Assembly: GCA_034430155.1 (NCBI GenBank)
Contig: DAOUET010000156.1
Location: 1 to 35,039, forward strand
Length of the DNA: 35,039 nt
Reading direction: 5' to 3'
From: DAOUET01 sp034430155
GTDB taxonomy: Bacteria > Chloroflexota > Anaerolineae > Anaerolineales > UBA4823
Shown piece after piece: positions 17,116 to 25,098 of this stretch. Positions within the stretch are counted from its first letter, which is position 1; the number at the start of each line of letters is the position of its first letter. The notes below the pieces were generated by a model. It was not told where the DNA came from, did not search any database, and saw only the letters and a list, made by a program, of their open reading frames with translations. The translations under genes and the position numbers were made by a program.

Positions 17116-18269
17116 ACTACCTTGCCTCGCACGATCGTCAACCGCACATTTGCATCCTGGTCGATGGCCGTAAGATTGGCTTGCTTGCCTGTGGCGATGC
17201 TGCCCAGCCTGTCGGCGAAGCCCATGGCTCTGGCCGGTATCAGAGAAGCCATCTTGACGGCTTCCGGCAGCGGCACTCCCACCAACCGGTTCATAATATG
17301 TACGCATTGGTTCAACAGTATCGTGCTTCCGGCGATGGTCCCATTTGCGAGCGTGGCGCGCCCGTCTTTTACGGTTACGGTTTGACCCACCAGGTTGTAG
17401 GTGCCGTCTGGCAGGCCGGCGCCAGCCATCGCGTCGGTGATCAGGGCGATTCGGTCTGTGCCCAGGCAGCGCACCAGTACCTTCATTGCGGCTGGATGGG
17501 AGTGGACGGTATCGGCGATTACTTCAGCGGTGATTTGATCGGATGCCAGGATCGCTCCGAATACGCCCGGCTTGCGGTGATGGAAACCGCTTTGGGCGTT
17601 GAAGGTATGGGTTATATGGGTGTAATTTCCCTTGAGCGCTGCGCTGGCCGTATCGAAGTCGCTATTGGTATGTCCCAAGGACACCACCACCCCAGCTGTT
17701 CGGTAAAGCGCCGCAATTTGCCCGGCATTAGGCAGCTCCGGGGCCAGGGTCATCTGGCGTATCCAGCCCTGACCAGCTGCCAGTACCGCCTCGGCTTCCT
17801 CCATTGAAGGCAGCCGCAGCCATTCTGGGTTAAAGGCCCCTTTCTTCTCCTTACTGATGAACGGTCCTTCCAGGTGGATGCCAAGCGGTTCGGCACCCGG
17901 GGCGCCTGCCCTCATCGCCTCGACGTAACGTCCCACCAGATCGACCAGAGAGTCAGCATCTGCTGCAGCCAGCGAGCACAAAAAACCGGTGACGCCGGCG
18001 CTGGTGATCCATTCGGAATAGGAGCGCAGCTCTTCGGCAGAATTTTCTGTGCCTCCAAAGGTGACTCCATTCCCTCCATGAACGTGTATATCAATGAAGC
18101 CCGGCACCACCCAAAGACCCCGCATGTCCAGGCGTTTGGTGGTGTCCTGTGGGGCACCCTCCATAGATCCCACATATACGATCTTGCCTTCATCCGAAAT
18201 CACAATTGCACCAGCGCGAATCACCTCTACTGGTGTTAGAATATTGGAATAAAATAAAGTCATTGCCAT
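17100..18269 (-). CDS. nagA: N-acetylglucosamine-6-phosphate deacetylase
   Basis: This 389-residue amidohydrolase has metal and substrate motifs HVHGG (His62/His64), HLEGPF (Glu134), SLGHTNSD (His200), HTFNAQSGFHHRKPG (His221) and the catalytic Asp279 in ALITDAMAGAG. Family members hydrolyse the N-acetyl group of GlcNAc-6-P or GalNAc-6-P in the cytoplasm. The start ATG 18269 has GGAGG 6 bases upstream. It is divergent from an SIS gene with a very small gap, implying a shared regulatory region. With the PTS genes it implies uptake of an N-acetylated amino sugar; AgaA-type activity on GalNAc-6-P is an alternative. Confidence 0.9.
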   Translation of the reverse strand: MAMTLFYSNILTPVEVIRAGAIVISDEGKIVYVGSMEGAPQDTTKRLDMRGLWVVPGFIDIHVHGGNGVTFGGTENSAEELRSYSEWITSAGVTGFLCSLAAADADSLVDLVGRYVEAMRAGAPGAEPLGIHLEGPFISKEKKGAFNPEWLRLPSMEEAEAVLAAGQGWIRQMTLAPELPNAGQIAALYRTAGVVVSLGHTNSDFDTASAALKGNYTHITHTFNAQSGFHHRKPGVFGAILASDQITAEVIADTVHSHPAAMKVLVRCLGTDRIALITDAMAGAGLPDGTYNLVGQTVTVKDGRATLANGTIAGSTILLNQCVHIMNRLVGVPLPEAVKMASLIPARAMGFADRLGSIATGKQANLTAIDQDANVRLTIVRGKVVYSNL

Positions 18270-18297
18270 CGTATGCCTCCAATTGATAGATAATCCT

Positions 18298-19356
18298 ATG
18301 CCTAATTATAAAGCAGGAATGTACCTACTGGATGAAATCTCCAGCCAGGATCGTGCCTGGTCCGAGCTCATCCCAATTGTCCTTGAACAGCGCCAGGCCA
18401 TCCATGAGATATCTATGGGCATCGAGAATGTGATCTTCACCGGTTGTGGTTCGGCCTTAAACGCTTCTCTCACCGCCGCACCCCTCTTCCAGATGCTGAC
18501 CGGCATCTCCGCTATAGCCATACCGGCAGCAGAAACTTACCTGTTTCCAAGCGCATATATGCCCCCTGATAAAAGAACTTTGGTGATCTTGCTTTCGCGC
18601 TCCGGGAAAACCACCGAAGTACTTCACAGTCTGGATTACTTTCGCAGGCACAAAATCCTCACCCTCGGCATAACCTGCACCTCAGAAAGTCCGCTTGCCC
18701 TGACAAGCGATCTCGCCTTGGCGCTCACTCCGCTAACCGAGCGGGCGGTTGCTACAACCCGTTCGCTAACCGGCATGATCCTGACAGTCCAGCTGCTCTC
18801 AGCCATCGTCGCCGAAAATGCATCTTACCTGGAGCAGCTTCAGCGATTACCCGAGGTCTTTGCTGCAAAAAAGGAAGAATTTCACTCCTTGGGCAAATTG
18901 ATCGGCGAACAGGATACCCTCAACCGCTATGCTTTCGTCGGTAATGGTCCCTTGTATGGCTGTGCGCGTGAAAGCCAGCTCAAGATCAAGGAGATGACCT
19001 TATTGCCGGCCGATTCTTATCCAATGTTTGACTTCCGCCACGGGCCACAATCCAATGTGAGTACGCAAATGCTTGTGACTGCCTTTCTCTCCGATACTGC
19101 CCGCCAGCAGGAAACCCTCTTCGTGAAAGACATGCACTCCCTCGGCGGTGCAATTTGGGTGATTTGCGAGCAGGCAGATAAAAGGCTACAGACCTATGCC
19201 CAACACGTGCTCGAGCTCAAGTCGAATTTGAGCGAGCTGGCTCGCCTGCCGCTCTATCTACCAGCCGTCCAGTACATGGCTTATTACCGGGCTCTCTCAC
19301 TGGATTTGAATCCGGATGAACCCCGTAACCTGTCTTATTGGGTTGAGATCTCCTGA
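18298..19356 (+). CDS. SIS-domain sugar-phosphate isomerase/deaminase (AgaS/GlmS-C/FrlB-like)
   Basis: The protein is about 352 residues with two SIS domains. The first carries FTGCGSA (about 47-53) and LSRSGKTTE; the second carries FVGNGPLYGCA and ESQLKIKEM followed by DFRHGPQSN. This layout is shared by the isomerase half of GlmS, AgaS (GalN-6-P deaminase/isomerase) and FrlB-type deglycases. No glutaminase domain is present. With NagA it would provide deamination of the amino sugar phosphate. The start is uncertain: ATG 18298 or TTG 18283, neither with a Shine-Dalgarno sequence, so the mRNA may be leaderless. Only 13-28 bp separate it from nagA. Confidence 0.82.
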   Translation: MPNYKAGMYLLDEISSQDRAWSELIPIVLEQRQAIHEISMGIENVIFTGCGSALNASLTAAPLFQMLTGISAIAIPAAETYLFPSAYMPPDKRTLVILLSRSGKTTEVLHSLDYFRRHKILTLGITCTSESPLALTSDLALALTPLTERAVATTRSLTGMILTVQLLSAIVAENASYLEQLQRLPEVFAAKKEEFHSLGKLIGEQDTLNRYAFVGNGPLYGCARESQLKIKEMTLLPADSYPMFDFRHGPQSNVSTQMLVTAFLSDTARQQETLFVKDMHSLGGAIWVICEQADKRLQTYAQHVLELKSNLSELARLPLYLPAVQYMAYYRALSLDLNPDEPRNLSYWVEIS

Positions 19357-19391
19357 TGAGACCGGTTTAGCGCCAGCTTAGGAGAGTATCA

Positions 19392-19976
19392 ATGCGACCA
19401 AAAACACCAAAAAGCGACGCCCGTACTGAAATGGGTCGAAATCTCGCCAGGAAATTATATGATGAAAAACTCAACAAATTGGTGCACATGAGCGAGACCG
19501 AAAAGGCCAGATTGATGGCCGAGTACCCCAAGCTTGGCGCAGCTGAATTCAATAATGTCTTGGAGCAGGTGATCGCTGCCCGGCGTTATCAACAGGAGCG
19601 TATCGGCTGGCAGGCTGTACCGCATGATGTCACCGTCCTAGTGTTTATTGCGGTGACCTACCTGGTGAATTTACGCATGGGGGTTATTGTCGGAATAGGC
19701 ACGCTCGTCCTGCTGGAAAGCCTGTTCCAATTCTACTTTGACCGGCGTCTGTACCAGTATTTGAGCCCTTTGGTCTGGCTGACTTACCCGGCTTATGCCT
19801 TATTGGCTTACGTGTTGTATCTGCGGGGATATACGCTGGTTTGGATCGCCATCGCCATTGCCCTCACCTGGGGGGGCGCTTTCCTGCTTGGAATCGTGGC
19901 GCGCCTTCCGGTTCGCTTCATTATGGAAGCGAAAGCCAAAGGCGCTGAAGATGCTGCCCGTCTGAAACAGAATTGA
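19392..19976 (+). CDS. hypothetical membrane protein
   Basis: This 194-residue protein has a charged N-terminus of about 75 residues (TEKARLMAEYP, then QQERIGWQAVPHD), followed by about four membrane helices (residues 77-95, 97-115, 125-145 and 150-172) and a basic, Ala-rich C-terminal tail. No family is recognised. The start ATG 19392 has AGGAG 7 bases upstream. It lies 35 bp after the SIS gene and is probably co-transcribed. Its small helical-bundle design gives no enzymatic hint; a transport accessory or membrane sensor is possible but unsupported. Confidence 0.65.
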   Translation: MRPKTPKSDARTEMGRNLARKLYDEKLNKLVHMSETEKARLMAEYPKLGAAEFNNVLEQVIAARRYQQERIGWQAVPHDVTVLVFIAVTYLVNLRMGVIVGIGTLVLLESLFQFYFDRRLYQYLSPLVWLTYPAYALLAYVLYLRGYTLVWIAIAIALTWGGAFLLGIVARLPVRFIMEAKAKGAEDAARLKQN

Positions 19977-20026
19977 ATTTCTCCAGAAAAAGGTTAAACC
20001 CGACGCTTACCTTTTTCGGCAATACT

Positions 20027-20674
20027 TTATGAAGTCTTCCACTTTGCAATTAAGTCCCGCATATCAGAGAAACTGGTGGCGGGGATATTCTTCTGCTTGC
20101 AATAGTCCAACAGCTCGTCACGGGCATAGATGACATCCGCCACGGTGACCGCCTCAATATCGCTCAGACCATCCCCAATAAAGATTACCTTAAAGCCCTC
20201 GGATTTGTAATTCTCAATGATGCGGGGCTTGGATACCCCGCGCCTGGGAGTCACCGGATCGTACCATGGTGTCGTGATCTGGTAGCCATCCGGTAAGAAA
20301 TTGATCTCATTGGCGTAAACTTCCAGGCCGTCGATGCCATAGCGGTCCAAGACATAGTTGATGTACCAACTCAGCCCGTCGCTCAATACAGCCAGGGGGT
20401 AACCCTGTCGCTGGCAAAATTGGACAAATTCAGGAAACCCGGGATCGATCTGGACGGAATCGAGCACGGCCTCCATCTCCTCCCGGGAGGCTTTCATGCT
20501 CGAAAAACAGCCTCGAATCTCCTGGGGGGTGGTTATCTCGCCCTGAATCCACCTTTCCACCAGTTCCCAACAGTTTGGCTGGGCGAATTCTTTATAAATG
20601 AGGTCTAAAACGCCACCTATGGTGATCGTGCCGTCGAAATCGCTTAATACCGCGATGGGTTGTCCTGTGCTCAT
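20027..20674 (-). CDS. HAD-superfamily phosphatase (MtnX/PSPase-like)
   Basis: This 215-residue protein has HAD motif I LSDFDGT (Asp12, Asp14), motif II Ser in VLSDG near residue 100, and motif IV IGDGLSDIEA near 170. The insert pattern (WIQGEITTPQEIRG) matches the MtnX/phosphoserine-phosphatase-like subgroup that dephosphorylates small phospho-compounds. It is the last gene of the long minus-strand operon and overlaps the preceding membrane-protein gene by 4 bp. It probably dephosphorylates a pathway intermediate; methionine-salvage function is unlikely because no other salvage genes are present. Confidence 0.8.
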   Translation of the reverse strand: MSTGQPIAVLSDFDGTITIGGVLDLIYKEFAQPNCWELVERWIQGEITTPQEIRGCFSSMKASREEMEAVLDSVQIDPGFPEFVQFCQRQGYPLAVLSDGLSWYINYVLDRYGIDGLEVYANEINFLPDGYQITTPWYDPVTPRRGVSKPRIIENYKSEGFKVIFIGDGLSDIEAVTVADVIYARDELLDYCKQKNIPATSFSDMRDLIAKWKTS

Positions 20675-21141
20675 TTATCGGTTCTAGATCCCGCCTTTGG
20701 CTTGGGTCTGCCCTTCCCAAGCGACCCGGCCCAGGCTGCAACTTTCTGCTCGCTTGCCACGTGGCTCTCCCAGTCCGGATCTTCTTGAGCCGCCTGTTGC
20801 ATTGACTGGTAGGTCTTTTCGGGATATGCCTCAATCCAGCGCACCCAATCTGGTTTTACAAATGCTGGTGGGCGAACCATCCACCATATCGCCACCATTA
20901 CCGGAATAGCATAGCCTACCTGGTAAATCCAAAAAAAAGTTCCAAGGCGCTCTCTTGCCAGATCGTTAAAACCATAGAGTAAGAATATCACCCCTACGGG
21001 GATGTAGCTGTAAACCAATCCCCGGGAGCGCCAGTACCATTTTTTCCAGATGCCGAGCCGGGCAATGATTCCTATACCAATGAAGATCAACCCGAAAGTC
21101 CGGAGTAAGAATGGAGTGTCGAAGTTAAATAGGTTATTCAT
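20671..21141 (-). CDS. hypothetical membrane protein
   Basis: This 156-residue protein has three hydrophobic helices (about residues 10-28, 42-58 and 73-90), followed by a cytosolic tail of about 65 residues that is rich in Glu/Lys and ends in GKGRPKPKAGSRTDK. No family is recognised. It overlaps the ceramidase-like gene by 8 bp and the HAD gene by 4 bp, so it is an integral part of the operon. Nothing indicates a specific role. Confidence 0.6.
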   Translation of the reverse strand: MNNLFNFDTPFLLRTFGLIFIGIGIIARLGIWKKWYWRSRGLVYSYIPVGVIFLLYGFNDLARERLGTFFWIYQVGYAIPVMVAIWWMVRPPAFVKPDWVRWIEAYPEKTYQSMQQAAQEDPDWESHVASEQKVAAWAGSLGKGRPKPKAGSRTDK

Positions 21142-22420
21142 TCTTTAATAAGTCTGTGGCAGTCGCACGTAACATGTCGGCGACATCCGCGCCGTAAGGG
21201 CTAATCAAAGCTTCGTAGCTGCCTGCCTCGATTGAGAGAGCATCTGGAAAATAACCTTGGTAGTCATTTGCGTAGCTGATGACCCCGGTGAGTGGTTTGG
21301 GGCTCTGCTCCTTGATATCTAGAACGGTATGGGTGAAGGGCTCCCCCGGTATCCCGATCAGCCCCAGGTCGCCAATCGACAGCATTTGCATCTGGCTGCT
21401 GTTTGACGATTGTCCGGCGATTTCTTTAGCCATCAGCACCTGACCGGTGGCGCCTTCCACCCGGGTGATGGCTCGGCGGACCTCCCCATGGGAAGATCCC
21501 GAGGCTTTCAATGCCTCCAGCTCGGCCTGAAATCTTTCTAATTCAATCTGGGCATCTTCTGGAGACGGGAAAGGTCGGAACTTCAAGTCCAAGGCTGTTG
21601 TACGTGCCTCGAGTTCCACCTCCGGCTGGACCTTTATCGCCTGCATGATTTTTAATACCTCTCCGGCCAGCAAGCGACCCATGCGTTCCACCTCGACGAA
21701 GGATTGGTCACGGCGAGTAAAGCGGGTACTGACGTCGCCGGAGGCGCCATTGGTGAAAAGGAAGATGGTCTCATTGTAAATTTGACGCAAGGTAGAACGC
21801 GCCGCGCCCGGAAAATCTGCCGAGAAGAAAAGGTTTTGATAACCTAGCACGGTAGGATGGCAGCCGAAGTTCATCATCACTGCTATGGGTTTACCGGCTT
21901 CATTATCGACGCGCAAGACGATGACTTCTTGGTCGACTAAGCCACCCTCCGGGTCATTGCGATTGAGTCCGATGCCGGCTACAGAACCACGGTCAATCCC
22001 AAGGTAAGCTGGTTGCAGGAGCTGTTTAGCCCAGATCGCCGCCCCTACCAGCTTGCGGGTTACCAGCCGCTGGAGATCGGGGTCCTTAAAAGAAGTGATA
22101 CCCGGGTGATAAGGCAAGAATCCGGCCGCTCCTGAGTGAGTGTGCGAGCAAGTTGCCATGGTGAAATCGACCGGCACCTCAATGGCCTCTGCGATGCCCT
22201 GGCGCACCTGCTGGGTAAAATCCAGGCTGGTACCCAATAAGTCCAGGCTGATCAAGACCATCTTTCTTTGGCCGGATTGGAGTAATAACAACTGCCCGAG
22301 CAGGGGGTCATGGATGCCCAGGCTATTCCCCTGGCGGGCGGCATAGCCATCAAACCCGGTGCCTACCGGTGGGGTGATGTCGATTTCTACCGCGCTGGCG
22401 TAAAGTGGATGAGGAGCCAT
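21134..22420 (-). CDS. neutral/alkaline ceramidase-like amide hydrolase
   Basis: This 428-residue protein matches the N-terminal domain of neutral/alkaline non-lysosomal ceramidases. It starts with VEIDITPPVG, has a His/Asp at 37-38, the zinc-binding-type motif SHTHSGAAG at 92-100, and NFGCHPTVLGY plus SADFPGAAR later. There is no signal peptide, so it appears cytoplasmic, and the C-terminal immunoglobulin-like domain of classic ceramidases is absent. True ceramidases cleave the N-acyl bond of ceramide. Here, inside a PTS/SIS operon, a role as deacylase of an N-acyl sugar or sugar amide is inferred. It lies 6 bp after an SIS gene. Confidence 0.78.
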   Translation of the reverse strand: MAPHPLYASAVEIDITPPVGTGFDGYAARQGNSLGIHDPLLGQLLLLQSGQRKMVLISLDLLGTSLDFTQQVRQGIAEAIEVPVDFTMATCSHTHSGAAGFLPYHPGITSFKDPDLQRLVTRKLVGAAIWAKQLLQPAYLGIDRGSVAGIGLNRNDPEGGLVDQEVIVLRVDNEAGKPIAVMMNFGCHPTVLGYQNLFFSADFPGAARSTLRQIYNETIFLFTNGASGDVSTRFTRRDQSFVEVERMGRLLAGEVLKIMQAIKVQPEVELEARTTALDLKFRPFPSPEDAQIELERFQAELEALKASGSSHGEVRRAITRVEGATGQVLMAKEIAGQSSNSSQMQMLSIGDLGLIGIPGEPFTHTVLDIKEQSPKPLTGVISYANDYQGYFPDALSIEAGSYEALISPYGADVADMLRATATDLLKNE

Positions 22421-22426
22421 ATCTGC

Positions 22427-23167
22427 TTACCAGACTTTCACCCGGCCTCGATAGCGCGCTAACAAATCATGGTTGAACTCGTCCGCGCCGTCCAGGTTGC
22501 CGCTCATGAAGACGGGGGGTTGGATGCCACCCTCTAATAAATCTTGGATGGCCTGGACGATAATCGTATGCATGATGAACATTCCGGCAACGCCTGAGCC
22601 GGCCCCCACGGGTACCGGTAGCCCATCCATGTGGATCATCGCATCCCCCTTCGGGCAGAGGTTATCGATCACCACGTCGGCAATCTGATAGAGTTTTTTT
22701 CCGCTGGAATGGCGAGAAGTCGTCCCCTGGGAATGCGCCAGGGAAGTGATGGCGATTACCGGTACGCCGCGCCCCCGTGCCAGCTCCGCCATTTCGATAG
22801 GAGCCGCGTTCCGCCCCGAATTTGAGATCACCACCAGGGCGTCGCCTGAGGAAATGCCGTAATAATCGAGGATTACTGCGGCCATGCCCTCTATGCGTTC
22901 CATATATTCGCTCTGGCGGACTTTCTGGTGGCCTGTTAGAGAGGCTTCCAGGATGGCATCTACCGGAGCCAACCCGCCTGCTCGATAAGCCACGTCTTCG
23001 GCAATCACGTGGGAATGACCAGTGCCAAAGGTATAAAGGATGCCATCGCCGGCGATGGCATCCGCGACGATCTGAGCTGCACGCTCGATATTTTCCATCT
23101 GGCTCTCAATGATCTGCTGTAAATGCGATTGCATCGCCAGGGCATATTCCAATCCCTTGCCAGGCAT
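22427..23167 (-). CDS. SIS-domain protein (UPF0309-like sugar isomerase), copy 2
   Basis: This 246-residue single-SIS protein has the phosphosugar-binding motifs TFGTGHSH near residue 48 and VVISNSGRNAAPIEMA near 120, followed by SRHSSGKKLY and a C-terminal MSGNLDGADEFN. It is paralogous to the SIS gene at 24250-24966, sharing GHS, RAGGL, NSGRN, RHSSGKKLY and NLDG-DE-N. The family is uncharacterised and expected to act on phosphorylated sugars. ATG 23167 has a strong AAAAGGAGG upstream. It is separated from the IIB gene by a 126-bp gap carrying a strong hairpin. Confidence 0.8.
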   Translation of the reverse strand: MPGKGLEYALAMQSHLQQIIESQMENIERAAQIVADAIAGDGILYTFGTGHSHVIAEDVAYRAGGLAPVDAILEASLTGHQKVRQSEYMERIEGMAAVILDYYGISSGDALVVISNSGRNAAPIEMAELARGRGVPVIAITSLAHSQGTTSRHSSGKKLYQIADVVIDNLCPKGDAMIHMDGLPVPVGAGSGVAGMFIMHTIIVQAIQDLLEGGIQPPVFMSGNLDGADEFNHDLLARYRGRVKVW

Positions 23168-23191
23168 TTGGACCTCCTTTTAACGAATTAC

Positions 23192-23241
23192 GGGAAGAGG
23201 GCGTGGGAAGGGGCAGACGTCCCCATGCGCGCCCTCTTCCC
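23192..23241 (-). promoter_or_regulatory. strong intercistronic hairpin between PTS IIB and SIS copy 2
   Basis: A perfect 12-bp stem GGGAAGAGGGCG (23192-23203) / CGCCCTCTTCCC (23230-23241) encloses an inner GGGG/CCCC pair. In the minus transcript it follows the IIB stop and precedes the SIS ribosome binding site. No U-tract follows it, so an RNA-processing or 3'-end-stabilising element is more likely than an intrinsic terminator. Confidence 0.7.
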
Positions 23242-23292
23242 TGGGCTATCCAGGTAAGACTGTGCATTAGCTGAAGGTTGTGTTTTTTCAGC

Positions 23293-23793
23293 TTATTTCG
23301 CCCATTCGGGCAGAGCTTTCTCTAGCGTTGGCCAGTAATCTGTATCGGCGTCGGAAGGCATCATGCGGCAGGTAACGCGCAGGCCTCTCTCGTGCAGCGA
23401 TTTCAAGGCTTTTACTCCTGACTCGGTCAGGAAGACGGTATTCGAGATTTTCTTTGAGCCGCGCACGAAGGCCTGGTTGCCCAGGTTCAGCTCAGGCATG
23501 TTCAGGCCCTCCTCAACCAGGGCAAACCCATCCTCAGGAAACTTAGCAATAATAAATATGTTTTCTTTTTCGGCCTCGGGGCTCTTACAATACGCCACGC
23601 AGTCCTTGATCGAAAGTACGGAAACCTTCGCCGTGAGAGGGGCTACAGCTTTAAGCAGGGTCACCTGGAGCGGGTCGCTTGCAACCCTATCGTTGGTGAC
23701 AATGATGTGCTCGATTTTGAAAGCTGAGTTCCAGGACACCAGGATCTGTCCGTGGATGAGCCGGTTGTCCATTCTGACGTGTATAACGGGCAT
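23293..23793 (-). CDS. PTS mannose/sorbose-family EIIB component
   Basis: This 166-residue cytoplasmic phosphotransfer subunit has the canonical N-terminal site MDNRLIHGQ; His14 would accept phosphate from IIA and pass it to the incoming sugar. Length and the VRGSKKISN and GLRVTCRMMP regions match the PTS IIB sorbose domain. An AGGAG sits 8 bases before ATG 23793. It follows IIA by 40 bp. IIB of this family often dictates which hexose or amino sugar is phosphorylated, but specificity cannot be read here. Confidence 0.92.
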   Translation of the reverse strand: MPVIHVRMDNRLIHGQILVSWNSAFKIEHIIVTNDRVASDPLQVTLLKAVAPLTAKVSVLSIKDCVAYCKSPEAEKENIFIIAKFPEDGFALVEEGLNMPELNLGNQAFVRGSKKISNTVFLTESGVKALKSLHERGLRVTCRMMPSDADTDYWPTLEKALPEWAK

Positions 23794-23833
23794 GGATGAT
23801 TCTCCTAAAGATGGTATCTAAACCCTACAAGGG

Positions 23834-24238
23834 TTAATCGCTCTTCAAAGTCTGTGATAGGGTCCGGATGCTGGTGGTCCCTGCTTCGAGTGCAATTTTC
23901 GTCACCGCCTTGAGGTCCTGACCCTCGCGTTGCACCGCCAGCTCCAGCAACATTGGCAGGTTCATACCGGTGATGACTTCAATATTCTTACGGTTCATCG
24001 CCAGCCGTGCGCTGGCGTTAAAAGGGCTGGCGCCGAAGGCGTCCACCAGGACTAGCGCCCCGTCGCCCTTATCTACCTCGATCAGGGCTGCCTCGATGCG
24101 CGCCATCAGGTCTTCTACGGCATCCATCTCTTTCAGGCTAACCGAGACAACGCTTTCCATATCCCCCACGATCATTCGGGCAGCATCGATCATCCCTTCT
24201 GCCATATTTCCATGGCTGACCAGTACGATCCCGACCAG
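23834..24238 (-). CDS. PTS mannose-family EIIA component, probable CTG start
   Basis: The frame contains VGIVLVSHGNMAEGMIDAA, the classic start of mannose-family IIA with active His9 in VSHG, but no ATG, GTG or TTG precedes it before the upstream stop at 24281. A CTG at 24236-24238 lies exactly where the family begins and has AAGGAG 7 bases upstream (24246-24251). Starting at the first ATG (24205) would delete the catalytic His. I therefore call a 134-residue protein from CTG. Later features (VDAFGASPFNASAR, ITGMNLPMLLE) match the IIA fold. It receives phosphate from HPr and passes it to IIB. The gene follows the SIS gene by 11 bp. Confidence 0.85.
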   Translation of the reverse strand: MVGIVLVSHGNMAEGMIDAARMIVGDMESVVSVSLKEMDAVEDLMARIEAALIEVDKGDGALVLVDAFGASPFNASARLAMNRKNIEVITGMNLPMLLELAVQREGQDLKAVTKIALEAGTTSIRTLSQTLKSD

Positions 24239-24245
24239 TTTAGCT

Positions 24246-24251
24246 CTCCTT
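24246..24251 (-). promoter_or_regulatory. ribosome binding site AAGGAG deciding the CTG start of EIIA
   Basis: AAGGAG on the minus strand is spaced 7 bases (AGCTAAA) from CTG 24238. It supports initiation at that CTG and overlaps the end of the upstream SIS gene (stop at 24250). Confidence 0.6.
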
Positions 24252-24966
24252 AATGAATACCGAAGACTCCCGGGATAATCTTATCATAGCGCGCCATAAC
24301 CTGCGCGTTGTATTCGTCCGAGCCGTCCAGGTTAGCGCTCATCAGTATGGGCGGCGTTCCGCCCTTATCCAGCAAATACTGGATCGCTTCAACCATCACT
24401 GCGTTCATTATAGCAGCCCCAAGCACGGTGGATAATGCCCCCGCTTTTACATCCAACCCTTTGAAGCTCAGGCAGGCGTCGCCTGGGGGTGCTCCGCTAT
24501 CCAGAACGATCTCCCCCAGTTCGTAGAGCTTCTTGCCACTTGAGTGCCGTGATTCTACACTTTTAGAGTGAGCCATGGAGGTCACGGCAATGACGTGCAG
24601 GCCCATCTCCCGGGCGATCATGGCCACCTCGATCGGTTCCGGATTCCGGCCGGAGTTTGAGATAACGAAGATCGTCTCTCCAGCCTCGAGCGGCATGCCC
24701 TTCATTAAAACCTCGCCCATACCTTCCAGGCGTTCGGCGCGGCCCCATAGTGGGTCCACGATCTGCATCACCGGGTATAATCCGCCAGCCCGGGCATGCA
24801 CTTCTTGGGAAAGTAGTTGAGAATGGCCGCTGCCGAATGTGTATACTAACCCACCAGCCAGGATGGTATCCCCGACCAGGGCTGCGGCTTGGCTGATCGC
24901 CTCTCCTTGCGTTTCCTTCATTCGTTGCAGAATGTTGCAGGCCAAATCCAGGTATTCAATATACAT
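24250..24966 (-). CDS. SIS-domain protein (UPF0309-like sugar isomerase), copy 1
   Basis: This 238-residue single-SIS protein has TFGSGHSQLL near residue 43, HARAGGLYPV, FVISNSGRNPEPIEVA near 103, SRHSSGKKLYELG and MSANLDGSDEYN at the C-terminus. It is a diverged paralog of the gene at 22427-23167. The SIS fold binds phosphosugars, so it probably acts on the product of the adjacent PTS. It sits between IID and IIA, an unusual break in the permease gene order. The start ATG 24966 has only a weak GAGAG upstream, and a 14-bp-stem hairpin lies just before it. Confidence 0.8.
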   Translation of the reverse strand: MYIEYLDLACNILQRMKETQGEAISQAAALVGDTILAGGLVYTFGSGHSQLLSQEVHARAGGLYPVMQIVDPLWGRAERLEGMGEVLMKGMPLEAGETIFVISNSGRNPEPIEVAMIAREMGLHVIAVTSMAHSKSVESRHSSGKKLYELGEIVLDSGAPPGDACLSFKGLDVKAGALSTVLGAAIMNAVMVEAIQYLLDKGGTPPILMSANLDGSDEYNAQVMARYDKIIPGVFGIH

Positions 24967-25014
24967 ATACGCTCTCTAGCTTCCTTTTGGGTTATCTTTC
25001 CCGATATTATAATG

Positions 25015-25048
25015 GGAGTTTTTGGCGGACGATGCCGCCAAAAACTCC
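25015..25048 (-). promoter_or_regulatory. strong intercistronic hairpin between PTS IID and SIS copy 1
   Basis: A perfect 14-bp stem GGAGTTTTTGGCGG (25015-25028) / CCGCCAAAAACTCC (25035-25048) has a 6-base loop. In the minus transcript it follows IID and is followed by CATTATAAT rather than a U-run. It could act as a partial terminator or an mRNA-stability element separating IIC-IID from the downstream genes. Confidence 0.7.
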
Positions 25049-25098
25049 TTTACAACATTTTTCCCTGCCCTGATGTTTGGGATAAGGCAAGGTCCCTT

